This document shows, one piece after another, positions 9,440 through 18,769 of a stretch of 64,000 nt of DNA (positions are counted from its first letter, which is position 1; each line of letters opens with the position of its first letter). A model generated the notes under the pieces. That model was not told where the DNA came from. It did no database searches and worked only from the letters and a program-made list of their open reading frames with translations. A program made the translations under genes and the position numbers. This DNA is from Terriglobia bacterium (GTDB taxonomy: Bacteria > Acidobacteriota > Terriglobia > Acidiferrales > UBA7541): positions 54,195 to 118,194 of the forward strand of contig JAIQEW010000009.1 in assembly GCA_020073605.1 (NCBI GenBank). The letters run 5' to 3'.

Positions 9440-10516
9440 CTACGGCCGCGCTTCAAGCACGATATTGAACGGCGTCTCCGCGGCGCGCCGGACGCGCGTG
9501 AATCCCGCGGATTTCAGAATCTTAGTCAACCGTCCTTCGCCCGCCTGCGCTCCCAGCCCGAGCCCGACCTCCTGCGAAAGCGAGGCGGGCGTGCACACCA
9601 TCGTGGATGCCCCGTAAAACACCCGCCCGATGGGATTCAGATTGTCTTCCAGTTTGTCGTGCGCAAATGGTTCGACGATCATCCAGGTGCCGTTGGGCTC
9701 GAGCGTCCCCAGCACATGCCGCGCCGCGCCCTCCGGGTCGCCCATGTCGTGCAGGCAATCGAAGAACGCGACCAGACTGTAGCCCGTGCCCGGGTAGTCC
9801 TTCGCTTTGGCCACCTCGAATTTCACGCGATCGGACACGCCTGCCTTCTCGGCAGCTTCCTTCGCCAGCCGAATCGACTCCGGATGGTAATCGAAACCTG
9901 TGAATGTGGATTTCGGATAGGCTTCGGCCATCAAAATCGTCGAGGTTCCCAGGCCGCATCCCACGTCGGCGACCTTTGCTCCGGCCTTCAGCTTCGCTTC
10001 CGTGTCACCCAGAGCTGGAATCCATTCGCCGATCAAATGCGCGCGATAGTTTGGGCGGAAGAAGCGCTCGGTCCCAATGAAAAGCGAGTGGTCGTGCTCG
10101 TGCCAGCCCACGCCCTTGCCGGTGCGAAAAGCTTCCGAAATCTTGGGTTCATCCCTGATGCAGGCGGAGAGGGCCTGAAAAAATCCCGGAAGAAACACGG
10201 GGCTCTGCTCATCGGCCAGCGCCATCGCTTGCTCAGGTGGCAGCGTGAACGTGCCCGTGGCGGCGTCATAGGTGACGAATCCGCCGGCGGCCTGCGCGGA
10301 GAGCCACTCGCGCACGTATCGCTCCGCGGTCTTCGTCTTCGCGGCAAGCTCGGCGGAGGTCATCGGGCCCGCGCCGGCCATTGCTTTGTATAGCCCCAGC
10401 TTGTCGCCAACGAGGATGAGCGCCGCATTCATTGCGGCTCCCATTTCTCCGACGGCCTTCATGACGAATTCATGGAGCTTGGCTTCGTTAATCGGTTGAG
10501 GAGCCGCGGTCGACAT
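9440..10516 (-). CDS. SAM-dependent methyltransferase with N-terminal winged helix
   Basis: 358 residues. The first about 100 residues form a winged-helix dimerisation module (MTSAELAAKTKTAERYVREWL), as in small-molecule O-methyltransferases. A class I methyltransferase core follows, with motif I VADVGCGLGTST and later CLHDMGDPEGAARHVLGTLEPNGTWMIVEP. This arrangement resembles Rv2258c-like methyltransferases; the substrate is unknown. The start ATG has a strong Shine-Dalgarno (GGAGGG, five bases upstream on the minus strand). Transcribed alone, convergent with the hypothetical gene to its left and divergent from the glycosyltransferase to its right. Confidence 0.88.
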   Translation of the reverse strand: MSTAAPQPINEAKLHEFVMKAVGEMGAAMNAALILVGDKLGLYKAMAGAGPMTSAELAAKTKTAERYVREWLSAQAAGGFVTYDAATGTFTLPPEQAMALADEQSPVFLPGFFQALSACIRDEPKISEAFRTGKGVGWHEHDHSLFIGTERFFRPNYRAHLIGEWIPALGDTEAKLKAGAKVADVGCGLGTSTILMAEAYPKSTFTGFDYHPESIRLAKEAAEKAGVSDRVKFEVAKAKDYPGTGYSLVAFFDCLHDMGDPEGAARHVLGTLEPNGTWMIVEPFAHDKLEDNLNPIGRVFYGASTMVCTPASLSQEVGLGLGAQAGEGRLTKILKSAGFTRVRRAAETPFNIVLEARP

Positions 10517-10646
10517 AAATTCCCTCCGGACGCCGTGTGGACTGGGGAAGAGCGTGAAATTGGGCGCGATTTTACCCGTGCCTATCTAGCAAGTCAACGA
10601 TGGCAACCCTGCGCATCCTGCCCCTTTTCTTGCTATTCTCCGGCCA

Positions 10647-11852
10647 ATGGTTGATCTCCTCTATTTATTCGTCATCTTGCAGATCGCGCTCGGGATCTAT
10701 TCGCTCTGGGACGGCTACACCTGGTTCCAAATGGTCCGGGGACGCCTTTCCTCGCATGCGGGATTTTACGCTCCGGTCGCGGCGGTCATCTGTCCGTGCA
10801 AGGGAAGCGAGCCGGGGCTCGAAGAGAATCTTTCCGCGCTCACGCGATTCGACTACCCGAACTACGAAATCTACTTTTCGCTGGCCACCAGCCTGGACCC
10901 GGCGCTGAAGATCATCGAGCGCGTGAAGGCTGCGAGCAAGCGGCCGGTGCATATCGTGATCGCCGGTCCGCCGGAGGATTGCGGCGAAAAGGTGTACAAC
11001 CTTCGCCGCGCCATGGAATCGCTCCCGGAAAATTTCGAAGTGATCGTCTTTACCGACTCGGACGTGCGCCTGCCGCACGGCTGGCTCGGCAAGCTGGTCG
11101 CTCCGCTGCAAGACCCGCGCATCGGCGCGACGACCGCCTACCGGTGGATCATCCCCAGCCGCAGCATTGGTGCGGGCGGACTTTCGAGCGCCCTCGCATC
11201 GGCCTGGAACGCTTCCATTGCCACCATGCTCGGCCGCGCTCGCGAGAATTTCTGCTGGGGCGGCGGCACGGCGATCCGCCGGCGGACATTCGATGAAGCC
11301 AAGGTCCTCGAATTCTGGAAGGGCGCCGTCAGCGACGATTTCGCTCTCACGCGCGCTCTTGAAGCCGACGGCAAGCCAATCATCTTCTGCCCCGAGTGTC
11401 TCGCCGCGACTCCCCATCCGTGGACCGGCGCGACCCTGCTCGAATTCACCAACCGGCAGATTCTGGTCACGCGCGTTTATGCTCCCCGCCGGTGGGCCAT
11501 GGGCGCGGCCGCGCATCTGAGCTATTCGCTCACTTTGATCTACGCCGCATTCGTCATCTTTAGCATGATGGCCGCCGGCGACCCGTGGATGCAGCCGGCG
11601 CTCATGACGCTGGTAGTTGTTCTGCTCCCGGCGATGAAGGGGGCGCTTCGCACGATCGCCGTCAGCGAGATGCTGCCTGAGTGGAAGTCCCAGCTGGGCC
11701 AGTGGAGCTGGGTCTGGACTGCGCTCGCCCCGGTGGTCCCTTTTCTCTACTCGTGGAATTTCATCGCATCGCTCTTGACGAAACGCACCCGCTGGCGCAA
11801 CATCCGCTACGAACTTGTCTCCCCAAGTGTCACGCGCGTCCTGAAACACTAG
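10647..11852 (+). CDS. Membrane glycosyltransferase, family 2 (ceramide glucosyltransferase-like)
   Basis: 401 residues. An N-terminal membrane segment (LLYLFVILQIALGIYSLW) is followed by a GT-A catalytic domain: AAVICPCKGSEPGLEENL, the DSDVR metal-binding DxD-type motif, WGGGTAIRRRTF, AVSDDFALTRAL, and QILVTRVYAPRRW standing in the place of the QxxRW motif. Several C-terminal membrane helices follow. The family transfers sugars to lipid acceptors at the cytoplasmic membrane; ceramide glucosyltransferase and hopanoid HpnI are relatives. The acceptor cannot be read from context. A TATTCT box lies seven bases before the ATG and no Shine-Dalgarno site is seen. Confidence 0.85.
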   Translation: MVDLLYLFVILQIALGIYSLWDGYTWFQMVRGRLSSHAGFYAPVAAVICPCKGSEPGLEENLSALTRFDYPNYEIYFSLATSLDPALKIIERVKAASKRPVHIVIAGPPEDCGEKVYNLRRAMESLPENFEVIVFTDSDVRLPHGWLGKLVAPLQDPRIGATTAYRWIIPSRSIGAGGLSSALASAWNASIATMLGRARENFCWGGGTAIRRRTFDEAKVLEFWKGAVSDDFALTRALEADGKPIIFCPECLAATPHPWTGATLLEFTNRQILVTRVYAPRRWAMGAAAHLSYSLTLIYAAFVIFSMMAAGDPWMQPALMTLVVVLLPAMKGALRTIAVSEMLPEWKSQLGQWSWVWTALAPVVPFLYSWNFIASLLTKRTRWRNIRYELVSPSVTRVLKH

Positions 11853-11942
11853 GTGCCGCTCGTTTCGATGTAACTTTTCCGGGCGCCGCGCGTAAACCAC
11901 AGAAGAAGCCGGTCCCGGCTCGCAAACCACAGGAGGGAACTC

Positions 11943-12689
11943 ATGGCCAGCGCGACTACTCCCACGGCAGAAGCACCCGAACGCATCAACTCCTTCGGCC
12001 GGATTTTCGGGGCGCTCTTTAGCCCCAAGGCGACGTTCGAATCGATTGTTCGGCGGCCCAGTTGGCTGCTGCCGACGATGCTCCTCTGCGTTCTAGTCTT
12101 GGGCGTTGTTGGGATATTTTCGTATCGCGGTGGATGGCCGAGTTTCTTCCAGAAGCAGATGGCGGGAAACAGCCGCATCGAGCAAATGCCACCCGAACAG
12201 CGGGAGCGGGTCTATGAGGCGCAACTCAAGTACGGGCCGAAGGTCGCCTATGTGCAAGGAGTGTTGGCGCCATTCATTTTGGTCATCGTCGTAGCGGCGG
12301 TATTTCTGGGCGTTTTCAGTGGGCTGATGGGTGCGAAATTCAACTTTAAGACGTCGCTCGGGATAACATCGCACGCCTTTATGCCGGGGCTGATTTCTGG
12401 CTTGCTCGGGATATTGATCGTCTCAGTCAAAGACCCTACGACAATCGATCTTCAGAACATTGTGGCGTCAAACGCGGGGGCGTTTCTTTCGAGTGATTCG
12501 CCGAAGTGGATGAGTGCAATGTTGGGTTCGATCGACGTGTTTTCGTTCTGGAACATGACTCTTTTGGCGATTGGCTATCACGCTGCGGCGCCCAAGAAAC
12601 TATCGTCTACAACAGCTTTCTTCTCGATATTCGCACTCTGGCTCGTGTACGTGCTGATTAGAACCGGCCTCACCGCGGCGTTCGCCTGA
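11943..12689 (+). CDS. Yip1-like integral membrane protein
   Basis: 248 residues. A short cytoplasmic N-terminus (GRIFGALFSPKATFESI, the 'P..tf..i...P' opening typical of bacterial Yip1/YIF1-domain proteins) is followed by about five hydrophobic segments. Function in bacteria is unknown. The ATG is preceded by AGGAGGGAACTC, a strong ribosome site. The tgt start follows 12 bases after its stop, so the two may be co-transcribed by read-through. Confidence 0.72.
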   Translation: MASATTPTAEAPERINSFGRIFGALFSPKATFESIVRRPSWLLPTMLLCVLVLGVVGIFSYRGGWPSFFQKQMAGNSRIEQMPPEQRERVYEAQLKYGPKVAYVQGVLAPFILVIVVAAVFLGVFSGLMGAKFNFKTSLGITSHAFMPGLISGLLGILIVSVKDPTTIDLQNIVASNAGAFLSSDSPKWMSAMLGSIDVFSFWNMTLLAIGYHAAAPKKLSSTTAFFSIFALWLVYVLIRTGLTAAFA

Positions 12690-12701
12690 TACACTCGCGG
12701 G

Positions 12702-13817
12702 ATGGGTTTTCGTTTTGAGGTTCTCGCCACCGATCCGACGGGCGCGCGCCTGGGACGCCTCACAACGCCGCACGGCGTGATCGAGACGCCCGCATTCATG
12801 CCCGTAGGTACGGCTGCGACCGTAAAGGGGCAGACTCAGCAGGATCTCGAAGAGCTGGGCGTCCAGATTCTTCTCGCCAACACCTACCATCTCTACTTGC
12901 GTCCCGGGCATGAGCTGATCCGAGGAATGGGCGGGCTGCACAAATTCATGTCCTGGCCGCGGCCGATCCTGACGGACTCCGGCGGCTACCAGGTATTCAG
13001 CCTGAGCGATCTCCGCAAGGTCGGCGACGACGGCGTGATATTCCGCTCTCACCTCGACGGCTCCGAACATTTTCTCTCTCCCGAAAAAGCGCTCGAAATA
13101 CAGATCGCTTTGGGCTCGGACATCATGATGGTGCTCGATGAATGCATCGAAGCGCCGTCCGATGAACCGCGTGCGCGCCAGGCCGCCGCGCGAACGCTCG
13201 ACTGGGCGAAGCGGTCGCGCGGTGCTTTCGAGCGCCACGGCGATGTCTCCCGGCAAATGCTCTTCGGCATCGTCCAGGGCGGCACGTACCCCGCGCTGCG
13301 CCGCGAGAATGCCGATGCTCTGGTTGATCTCAATTTTCCGGGCTACGCCATCGGAGGGCTCGCCGTCGGTGAATCGCACGGCGTAACTTGCGAGATGACG
13401 CAGGTTGCCGCGTCACGGCTTCCGGCGGACCGCCCGCGGTATTTGATGGGCGTCGGCAAGCCGGAGCAGATCGTTGACTACGTTTGCCTTGGCGTGGACA
13501 TGATGGATTGCGTGCTTCCCACTCGCAGCGCGCGCCATGGATGCCTGTTCACATCCCGGGGGCGCGTGCTGATTCGCAACGCGCAGTACGCGAATGATCC
13601 ACGGCCGCTCGACGAAAATTGCAGGTGCGCTGTCTGCCGGCGATATTCCCGCGCGTATCTGCGGCATCTTTATGCCACGGGAGAATTCCTCTCGCTCATC
13701 CTGAACACCCACCACAACCTCTACTTTTACCTTGACATCATGCGGCAAATTCGGGAGGCTATTCGTTTTGGAAGCCTAGAAAGTTTCCGCTCTGACCTTC
13801 AGGCACGCCTCCAATAG
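12702..13817 (+). CDS. tgt: tRNA-guanine transglycosylase (queuine tRNA-ribosyltransferase)
   Basis: Exchanges G34 of GU(N)-anticodon tRNAs for preQ1 in queuosine synthesis. 371 residues, full length. Visible motifs: the general base in LTDSGGYQVFSL, IVQGGTYPALR, GGLAVGES, the nucleophile region GVDMMDCVLPTRSARHG, and the zinc site CRCAVCRRYSRAYLRHLY (CxCxxC...H). Followed by yajC-secD-secF, an order widely conserved in bacteria. A TACACT box lies six bases before the ATG and there is no Shine-Dalgarno site. Confidence 0.97.
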   Translation: MGFRFEVLATDPTGARLGRLTTPHGVIETPAFMPVGTAATVKGQTQQDLEELGVQILLANTYHLYLRPGHELIRGMGGLHKFMSWPRPILTDSGGYQVFSLSDLRKVGDDGVIFRSHLDGSEHFLSPEKALEIQIALGSDIMMVLDECIEAPSDEPRARQAAARTLDWAKRSRGAFERHGDVSRQMLFGIVQGGTYPALRRENADALVDLNFPGYAIGGLAVGESHGVTCEMTQVAASRLPADRPRYLMGVGKPEQIVDYVCLGVDMMDCVLPTRSARHGCLFTSRGRVLIRNAQYANDPRPLDENCRCAVCRRYSRAYLRHLYATGEFLSLILNTHHNLYFYLDIMRQIREAIRFGSLESFRSDLQARLQ

Positions 13818-13937
13818 GCAAACCCAAGCGGGCGCTGGGTGCGGCAAGGGCCGGGGTGGCTTCTTCGGGGAACGGCTTCCATGGCCTGCCGGCCCCGGTA
13901 GGCGTGTCGGCGGAAGAGGCGAAAAAGGGTGGAATTC

Positions 13938-14273
13938 ATGATGACCGTACCGGAAACAATGGGTCTTTTTGTGCAAGCTCCTTCCCAGCCCGGAGGCACG
14001 TCGATCCTCGCCAACCCCTTGGTTCTCTTGGTTCCCATGATCGCGATCTTCTACTTCCTGATGATCCGGCCCGCCCAGCAGCGTCAGAAGAAGGTCACTG
14101 AAATGCTTAAGAATCTGAAGAACGGCGACAAGGTGATCACCAACGGGGGGATCTACGGCACGATTGTCGGACTTGAGGATGATTCGGTCCAACTGCGTAT
14201 CGCCGAGCAGGTGAAAATCAAGCTGTCGCGCAGCGCCATCGTCGGACTCCAGGCCGAAAACAAGGAGAGCTAA
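13938..14273 (+). CDS. yajC: Preprotein translocase accessory subunit YajC
   Basis: Small single-span inner-membrane protein that associates with SecDF. 112 residues from the ATG at 13938: a membrane segment (PLVLLVPMIAIFYFLMIRP), then QQRQKKVTEMLKNLKNGDKVITNGGIYGTIVGL, the hallmark YajC region. An ATG one codon later (13941) and a GTG at 13929 are alternatives; AAGGGTGG nine bases before 13938 favours the ATGs. secD starts ten bases after its stop. Confidence 0.94.
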   Translation: MMTVPETMGLFVQAPSQPGGTSILANPLVLLVPMIAIFYFLMIRPAQQRQKKVTEMLKNLKNGDKVITNGGIYGTIVGLEDDSVQLRIAEQVKIKLSRSAIVGLQAENKES

Positions 14274-14282
14274 TCAGCTCGC

Positions 14283-15911
14283 ATGAATTCCCAGCTCAAG
14301 TGGAAATTCGCGTTCATCCTGGCGGTCCTCCTCGTCTGCATATTCGGCGTGATCGGAGTTCCCACTTTCCCCACCTCCTGGGCGCAGGTGAAGGGCAACC
14401 TTGCAAAACGCATCCAGCTCGGCCTCGATCTGAAAGGCGGCAGTCACCTCGTTTTGCAGGTCCAGCTCGAAGAGGCCATCGGCCAGCGCTGTGACCAGGC
14501 CGTGGATGACCTCACCAAGCAGCTTCGCGCCAAGAATGTCGGCGTCGGCGAAATCCGCCGCGTGGACGACACGCACATTCTGGTGCGTGATGTGGACTCG
14601 AACACCTCAGGCGGCTTTCGCGATCTGGTCAGCAATCAATTCACGGAATGGACGATGGCTCCCGCCGCGGGAGAGACGAATGGCTATCTGCTCGCGATGA
14701 AGCCTTCGGTGGTCGCCGATCTTCGCCAAGCGTCTATGAACCAAACGCTCGAGACGATCACGCGCCGCATCAACGCGCTCGGGCTCACCGAGCCGACCAT
14801 CGCCTTCACCGGCCGCAGCGACGACGAAATTCTGGTTCAGCTTCCCGGCGTAGGTGACCCGACCGGCGCGAAAGCCGTCATTCAAGCGGGCGGACAGCTC
14901 CAGTTGGTGCGCGTTGCCGACGGTCCGTATGCCTCTGAAGCGGAGGCGCTCGCGCAGCATGGCGGCGTGCTGCCCGCAGGCACGACGATTGTCCCCGGTA
15001 AGAATGAATCGGTCGCCGCCGGGCAGCCTAGCGGACAGGTCTTCTACATCCTCGATCGATCTCCCATCGTGACCGGGCAGGATCTGCGCAGCGCTGACTC
15101 GAATCCGAGCACCGAGTCTCCGGGGCAGTACGAGGTGGACTTCAAGCTCTCAACGGCCGCAGCGGCTCGCTTCGGTCCCTTCACGGAGGCTCAGGCCGCG
15201 ATCGGCGGCCGCATGGCAGTCGTCCTCGATCGTCAGGTTTTTGAGGCGGCGACCATTCAGTCCCGCATCGAAGACTCGGGCCGCATCACGGGAGGCTTTA
15301 GCCAGGAGTCGGCGCAGAACTTGGCGCTCGTGCTCCGCGCCGGCGCCCTGCCTGCTTCGATCAAGTACCTCGAAGAGCGCACTGTCGGCCCGTCGCTCGG
15401 CGCGGATTCCATTCGCGAGGGCGTGCGAGCTTCGATCGGCAGCATGATTGTGGTGATGATTTTTCTCGTGTTCTATTACCGGCTGAGCGGTGTCAATGCT
15501 GTTGTGGCCCTGGTGCTGAACCTTGTGATCCTGGTCGCCTTCCTGGCGTACGCCGGAGCGGTGCTCACGCTTCCAGGCATCGCGGGCGTGATTCTGACGA
15601 TCGGCATGGGCGTGGATTCCAACGTCCTCGTTTTCGAGCGCATTCGCGAGGAATTGCGCGGCGGCAAGGTGCCGGCTCCGGCCGTGGACACTGGGTTTGA
15701 CCGGGCGTTTCACACCATTATCGATACGCACGTCACCACGGTCGTCTCGGCTATCTTTCTCTTTTTGTTCGGCACGGGCCCCGTGCGTGGGTTCGCGATC
15801 ACGTTGATAATCGGTCTGATTGCAAACGTGTTTACGTCCATTTACGTTTCGCGAGCCATCTTTGATTTTCACCTGTCGCGCATGGACCGGCAGGCTCAGT
15901 TGAGCATCTAG
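14283..15911 (+). CDS. secD: Protein translocase subunit SecD
   Basis: RND-type membrane component that uses the proton gradient to pull exported proteins through SecYEG. 542 residues: one N-terminal helix, a large periplasmic portion with the signature LGLDLKGGSHLVLQV, then five C-terminal helices containing GVDSNVLVFERIREELR and FLFGTGPVRGFAITLIIG. Located between yajC and secF, as expected for a SecDF-YajC operon. Confidence 0.97.
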   Translation: MNSQLKWKFAFILAVLLVCIFGVIGVPTFPTSWAQVKGNLAKRIQLGLDLKGGSHLVLQVQLEEAIGQRCDQAVDDLTKQLRAKNVGVGEIRRVDDTHILVRDVDSNTSGGFRDLVSNQFTEWTMAPAAGETNGYLLAMKPSVVADLRQASMNQTLETITRRINALGLTEPTIAFTGRSDDEILVQLPGVGDPTGAKAVIQAGGQLQLVRVADGPYASEAEALAQHGGVLPAGTTIVPGKNESVAAGQPSGQVFYILDRSPIVTGQDLRSADSNPSTESPGQYEVDFKLSTAAAARFGPFTEAQAAIGGRMAVVLDRQVFEAATIQSRIEDSGRITGGFSQESAQNLALVLRAGALPASIKYLEERTVGPSLGADSIREGVRASIGSMIVVMIFLVFYYRLSGVNAVVALVLNLVILVAFLAYAGAVLTLPGIAGVILTIGMGVDSNVLVFERIREELRGGKVPAPAVDTGFDRAFHTIIDTHVTTVVSAIFLFLFGTGPVRGFAITLIIGLIANVFTSIYVSRAIFDFHLSRMDRQAQLSI

Positions 15912-16002
15912 GCTCGGTACCAGAACCAGGTTGTGAGGCAGTGAGCTGCCCGGGAACAAATCCGGGCGCAGCGGTGTCAAAACTAGACGGATAGGACCCA
16001 GC

Positions 16003-17235
16003 ATGGAATTCTTCCACGGCGTCAATGTTGACTGGATGGGGAAGGCGAAGTACTTCGTCGCTCTTTCGCTCCTCCTGCTGGTCGTGGGGTGGCTTTCCAT
16101 ATACCGGACGATCGTCGTGAAGCACGGGACGCTGTACGGCATCGACTTCCGGGGCGGCACTCTCGTCTATGTCCGTTTTGCCGGCAAGCCTCCCATCGAC
16201 CAGATTCGCAAGGGCCTCCAGCAGGCCGGACTGCCGAATAGCACGATCCAGGGCATCAGCGACACCCGGAGTATCGGCTCGCAGAACGATGTGGTCATTG
16301 GTCTTGAGCAGGCCCAGGGGGATGAATCGCTCGACGCCGGCAAGCAGAAGATTTTGGACGTGCTCCACGCGACCTTCGGAACCGGCAGCAGCAAACCCGA
16401 CTTCAACTCCCTCACGCAACCAGTTCTGGCCGCCGACCTCACGCGGAAGGATCCGCTCCTGCTCGGAACGAACGCGGGTGATCGTTACAACCAGCTTGCA
16501 ACCCGGCTCACCAGCGCGCGCGATACGGACCACAGTGGCATCGTCACCAGCTTTGATGAGCTCAAGAACGTCGAAGGCGTCACTCCTGCGGTCACCGGGT
16601 TTCTGGCGAACGATTATTCGCTCGGCAACTTTGCCGTCCGCGACGCAGAGATCGTCGGCCCCAAGGTCGGCGCCCAGCTCCGCCGCCAGGCTTTCTTCGC
16701 AACGCTCTATGCTCTCGGGGGTATGCTGGTGTATATTGCGTTTCGTTTTGAGTGGGTGTATGGGGCTGCCGCCGTCATCGCCGTCTTCCACGACGTGCTG
16801 ATCACGCTCGGTTTCTTCTCGCTCTTTCATTACGAGATTTCGCTGACGGTGATTGCAGCCTTGCTGACTCTGGTCGGCTACTCGATGAACGATACGATTG
16901 TCATCTTCGACCGCGTGCGGGAAAACCTCCGGCTCATGAGGCGCGAGTCCTTTCCGGAGATCGTGAACAAGTCCATCAATCAGACGCTCTCTCGAACGAT
17001 CCTGACCAGCGGTTTGACCTTCCTCACCGTTTTGGTACTGTGGGTGATGGGTGGCGAGGTGCTCCGCGCGTTCTCTTTTGCCATGGTAGTAGGAGTTGTG
17101 GTAGGTACCTATTCCAGTTTTGGCATTGCAGCACCGATCGTAGTGCTCTGGAATAAGTACGGTGGTGGGCAGGCAGCAACCGCCCGCGTCGGATCCGCAG
17201 CCGAAAAGCGCGTGGCGGCAGTCGCAAGGAGGTAG
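16003..17235 (+). CDS. secF: Protein translocase subunit SecF
   Basis: Partner of SecD. 410 residues, longer than the roughly 300-320 common for SecF. The extra length lies in the first periplasmic domain, between the GIDFRGGTLVYV motif and the second membrane helix (about residues 100-225). The C-terminal helices carry FHDVLITLGFFSL, GYSMNDTIVIFDRVRENLR and TSGLTFLTVL. A 91-base gap separates it from secD. Its final codons contain AAGGAGG, which serves as the ribosome site of the next gene. Confidence 0.95.
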   Translation: MEFFHGVNVDWMGKAKYFVALSLLLLVVGWLSIYRTIVVKHGTLYGIDFRGGTLVYVRFAGKPPIDQIRKGLQQAGLPNSTIQGISDTRSIGSQNDVVIGLEQAQGDESLDAGKQKILDVLHATFGTGSSKPDFNSLTQPVLAADLTRKDPLLLGTNAGDRYNQLATRLTSARDTDHSGIVTSFDELKNVEGVTPAVTGFLANDYSLGNFAVRDAEIVGPKVGAQLRRQAFFATLYALGGMLVYIAFRFEWVYGAAAVIAVFHDVLITLGFFSLFHYEISLTVIAALLTLVGYSMNDTIVIFDRVRENLRLMRRESFPEIVNKSINQTLSRTILTSGLTFLTVLVLWVMGGEVLRAFSFAMVVGVVVGTYSSFGIAAPIVVLWNKYGGGQAATARVGSAAEKRVAAVARR

Positions 17236-17237
17236 GC

Positions 17238-17945
17238 ATGTTTGACGATCTCGTCCTGTCGGGGAAGGCAAGGAAGAAGACGAATATGTCGTGGACCGTC
17301 CTTCTCTCGACGATCGTTCAGTTTATGATACTCGGCGTAATGATTTTGATTCCGCTGATCTACACCGAGGCATTGCCCAAGGGAATGCTCAGCACGTTCC
17401 TCGTGGCGCCGCCTCCGCCTCCACCGCCGCCTCCGCCCGCCCAGCCAGTGAAGATCGTGCGGCCACGCATCGTTCAGCCGCAGAGAATGGTCGCGCCCAC
17501 CGTGATCCCCAAGAAGATTGAAGTGATCAAGGACGAAGCGCCGGATATCGGAGCCGAGGGCGCAGTCGGAGTTGCGGGTGGCACCGGCGGCGTCGTCGGC
17601 GGCGTGCTGGGTGGCATCATTGGACCTCCGCCACCGCCGAAGCCCGTTCAGAGGGCCCCCCTCAGGGTCGGAGGCAACGTTCAGGCTGCAAACCTGATCC
17701 GCAAAATTGACCCGGTTTATCCGCAGATCGCGAAGACGGCTCACGTTCAGGGCACCGTGGTTTTACACGCAATCATCGCGAAAGACGGAACGATTCAGGA
17801 GCTTCAATACGTCTCCGGGCCCGCGCTGTTGATGAAGGCGGCGATGGACGCTGTGCACGAGTGGCGCTACAAACCGACGCTGCTCAATGGCGAGCCGACG
17901 GAAGTCGATACGCAGATTCAGGTTGTGTTTACGCTGGGTGGTTAA
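17238..17945 (+). CDS. tonB: TonB-family energy transducer
   Basis: 235 residues. A short cytoplasmic tail, one membrane helix (about residues 21-43), a ten-proline run and Pro/Val-rich periplasmic spacer, a Gly/Val-rich stretch, and a C-terminal TonB domain (KIDPVYPQIAKTAHVQGTVV, then WRYKPTLLNGEPTEV). Couples the ExbB/ExbD proton channel to outer-membrane receptors. It starts two bases after secF and reads as the first gene of a tonB-exbB-exbD-exbD-TPR group, a layout common in Acidobacteriota-like genomes. Confidence 0.93.
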   Translation: MFDDLVLSGKARKKTNMSWTVLLSTIVQFMILGVMILIPLIYTEALPKGMLSTFLVAPPPPPPPPPPAQPVKIVRPRIVQPQRMVAPTVIPKKIEVIKDEAPDIGAEGAVGVAGGTGGVVGGVLGGIIGPPPPPKPVQRAPLRVGGNVQAANLIRKIDPVYPQIAKTAHVQGTVVLHAIIAKDGTIQELQYVSGPALLMKAAMDAVHEWRYKPTLLNGEPTEVDTQIQVVFTLGG

Positions 17946-18052
17946 GCAGGGCCGGGCCCGTTCGCGGGTTCGGATCGCTGGGGATTGGAATTCCGACCGG
18001 CAGAATATAGCTGCCGTGATCGAGTGGCAGGGACGGAGGAGGATCGAACTTT

Positions 18053-18766
18053 ATGCTTGCGAACGTACTGTTGGCGATGTTTCAGGAGTCCGAAGTCGGC
18101 TGGGACCTGATTACGATGTGGCACAACATGGGCTATCCGGCTAAGACGGTCGTCGCGATTCTGATCATCATGTCCGCATGGTCTGTCGGAATCATGATCG
18201 ACCGGGCATTGATGTACAGCGCCGCGCGAAAGCAGTCCCGCGTGTTCGTCCAGCAGGTGGCCGGCGCTCTCAAGGACAACAAGCTCGACGAAGCGATTTC
18301 CATCGCCGAGCGCAACAAGAAGAGCCACATCGCCAAGGTCGTGGCGACGGGCCTTTCCGAATTCCAGGCGGCGTCCGCTCAGGTCAGCGATGAAGAAGTG
18401 ATCGAAGCGGCCAAGCGCGGCCTCGAGCGTTCGGTCGCCATCGTCCACGCCGAAATGAAGCGCGGCCTTTCCGGCCTCGCCACCATCGGCTCCACGGCGC
18501 CTTTCGTCGGCCTCTTCGGCACCGTCATGGGCATCATCAACGCGTTCAAAGGCATCTCGAGCCAGAAGGTGACCGGTCTTTCGGCCGTCGCCGGCGGTAT
18601 CGCGGAAGCCCTCGTGACCACGGCCCTCGGCTTGCTTGTCGCCGTTCCTGCCGTCTGGACATTCAACTACTTCACGAACCGCGTGGAAGCCTTCGACGTC
18701 GAGATGGACAACTCCTCGATGGAGTTGATCAACTACTTCATCACCCGGCGAAGCGGAAAGAAGTAA
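18053..18766 (+). CDS. exbB: MotA/TolQ/ExbB proton channel family protein
   Basis: 237 residues with three membrane segments. The conserved channel region reads GLSGLATIGSTAPFVGLFGTVMGIINAF and later AVAGGIAEALVTTALGLLVAVPAV, diagnostic of ExbB/TolQ. Forms the inner-membrane motor with the ExbD subunits encoded next. Start preceded by GGAGGAGG. The ExbB versus TolQ assignment rests on the TonB neighbour. Confidence 0.93.
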   Translation: MLANVLLAMFQESEVGWDLITMWHNMGYPAKTVVAILIIMSAWSVGIMIDRALMYSAARKQSRVFVQQVAGALKDNKLDEAISIAERNKKSHIAKVVATGLSEFQAASAQVSDEEVIEAAKRGLERSVAIVHAEMKRGLSGLATIGSTAPFVGLFGTVMGIINAFKGISSQKVTGLSAVAGGIAEALVTTALGLLVAVPAVWTFNYFTNRVEAFDVEMDNSSMELINYFITRRSGKK

Positions 18767-18769
18767 GCA

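Noticed and set aside
13830..13905. GC-rich complementary arms (GGGCCGG / CCGGCCC) between tgt and yajC as a terminator
   Set aside because: The loop is about 45 bases and there is no T-run; co-transcription of tgt with yajC-secD is more likely.
15832..17271. Open frame of about 480 codons on the minus strand opposite secF
   Set aside because: secF is unmistakable on the plus strand; the antisense product is His/Asp/Arg-rich without protein-like features.
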